The notes beneath the pieces are model-generated. The model was given only the letters and a program-made list of their open reading frames with translations. It did no database searches and was not told the origin of the DNA. Below, piece by piece: positions 63,370 through 64,000 of a stretch of 64,000 nt of DNA (position 1 is its first letter; every line of letters starts with the position of its first letter). The position numbers were made by a program, and so were the translations under genes. The stretch is taken from assembly GCF_009497655.1 (NCBI RefSeq), contig NZ_CP023317.1, positions 2,695,501 to 2,759,500 of the forward strand, read 5' to 3'. Origin of the DNA: Priestia megaterium. Its GTDB lineage: Bacteria; Bacillota; Bacilli; Bacillales; Bacillaceae_H.

Positions 63370-64000
63370 TTAACAAATCGAATCATTAGATTTAGGGTTT
63401 TTGAGTCCAAATAACGGGCGGATAAATAGTGCTAAGCCTGTGCCAAGCATTGCCATAACCATCCATACCCATCCATGAAGACTAAATGAAGCAATGCCTC
63501 CAAAGTAAGCGCCAATGTTACAGCCAAAGGCAAGTCGCGCACCATATCCCATTAAAAGGCCCCCCACAACAGCTGCTCCTGCAACCCCGGGTTTAATCTT
63601 TCCTGGTTTGAACGTTCCTTGCGCCGTCGCTGAAATGAAAGCGCCTAGTATGATCCCAAAATTCAATACGCTGGTAGAGTCTGCTAGCACACTTTGCGTT
63701 AGCGCTTCTCCATTTGCACCTTGGAAAAATCCCCAGCTTGATACATCTATTCCAGCTGCCATCATTGCTTTTCCGCCCCATAAAGCAAAGGCAGAAGTAA
63801 TACCCCAAGGATTTCCTCTTACAGCCAGCGTTAATGCATTTAATACAGCCAGCACAATCGCTGCAGTGAATAGAGGCCAAGAGCCGCGAATGATCTTTTT
63901 CCACCCTTTTGTCGTAGGAAGCTGCTTCATCATAGGCGGATTTTTCTTTTTGGCAATTTGAATCGTAATCCAGTAAATCGCTGCAAACGCGATAAGCTGT
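63370..64000 (-). CDS. YeeE/YedE-family transporter, N-terminus outside window
   Basis: The frame is open to base 64000, so the N-terminal half is missing; 210 residues are visible with about six helices. GARLAFGCNIGAYFGGIASF carries the conserved cysteine of YeeE/YedE (TsuA-like) thiosulfate or sulfur-compound transporters. An internal ATG at 63933 is not the true start. Confidence 0.85.
   Translation of the reverse strand, partial: QLIAFAAIYWITIQIAKKKNPPMMKQLPTTKGWKKIIRGSWPLFTAAIVLAVLNALTLAVRGNPWGITSAFALWGGKAMMAAGIDVSSWGFFQGANGEALTQSVLADSTSVLNFGIILGAFISATAQGTFKPGKIKPGVAGAAVVGGLLMGYGARLAFGCNIGAYFGGIASFSLHGWVWMVMAMLGTGLALFIRPLFGLKNPKSNDSIC

Noticed and set aside
63102-63389. 95-codon plus-strand frame with a basic middle
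   Set aside because: Its end overlaps a terminator and the opposite gene; no convincing ribosome site, though the middle (KRKVAQTLRRKL) is not obviously random.

Overview
The window looks like a chromosomal segment of a low-GC, spore-former-type Firmicute of the Bacillaceae. The gene set and order (msmR-msmE-amyD-amyC-melA, deoR/pdp/deoC/cdd/nupC, a YwqH-YwqI-LXG toxin operon, several DUF805 paralogues, AtoE, YeeE/YedE) best fit Priestia (Bacillus) megaterium or a close relative. This is inference from gene content; no database was searched. Most genes lie on the minus strand, with strong Shine-Dalgarno sequences and many clear intrinsic terminators.

Region 1 (1-10,522) is a polymorphic-toxin locus read on the minus strand. 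It begins at about 10,522 with a YwqH-like (DUF5082) and a YwqI-like (DUF5344) helper, then a full-length LXG toxin with a CdiA-type tRNase-like tip and its CdiI-like immunity gene. Downstream is an array of orphan and decaying toxin/immunity modules: an EndoU toxin cassette without its LXG head but with 378 bp of linker nearly identical to the intact toxin, two copies of a DUF6985-type immunity gene, a frameshifted DUF4261 gene, a truncated TPR gene, and several short toxin or immunity tails.

Region 2 (10,859-31,979) holds a GDYXXLXY membrane protein, an ABC-F ribosome-protection protein behind an attenuator-like leader, the melibiose/raffinose operon, a uracil-DNA-glycosylase-like protein, a HAD phosphatase with a GNAT enzyme, an alpha/beta hydrolase, and a glycerate locus (CdaR-like regulator, GntP permease, glycerate kinase) beside a divergent iron-dependent alcohol dehydrogenase.

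Region 3 (32,092-41,697) holds a thioredoxin-reductase-like flavoprotein and an SRA-HNH protein that seems to have lost its nuclease residues. Next come a divergent pair (amino-acid/cystine-type binding protein and LLM flavin monooxygenase) in which both transcripts appear to carry leader terminators, two more DUF805 proteins, an MFS transporter behind a T-box riboswitch, and an AmiS/UreI channel.

Region 4 (40,516-45,634) is the deoxyribonucleoside salvage locus. Region 5 (45,767-64,000) is mixed: a frameshifted HNH gene, PlsY, a PadR/DUF1129 pair, HtpX, an orphan Imm11-SUFU fusion immunity protein, a second sugar ABC transporter, AtoE, a CapA lipoprotein and a YeeE/YedE transporter cut by the window end.

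The most unusual signals are the modular toxin graveyard, the back-to-back attenuators at 34,990-35,296 including a translated leader ORF, the ABC-F leader, the T-box on an exporter, the three-way-junction repeat in the msm operon, the SRA-HNH pseudo-nuclease and the Imm11-SUFU fusion.
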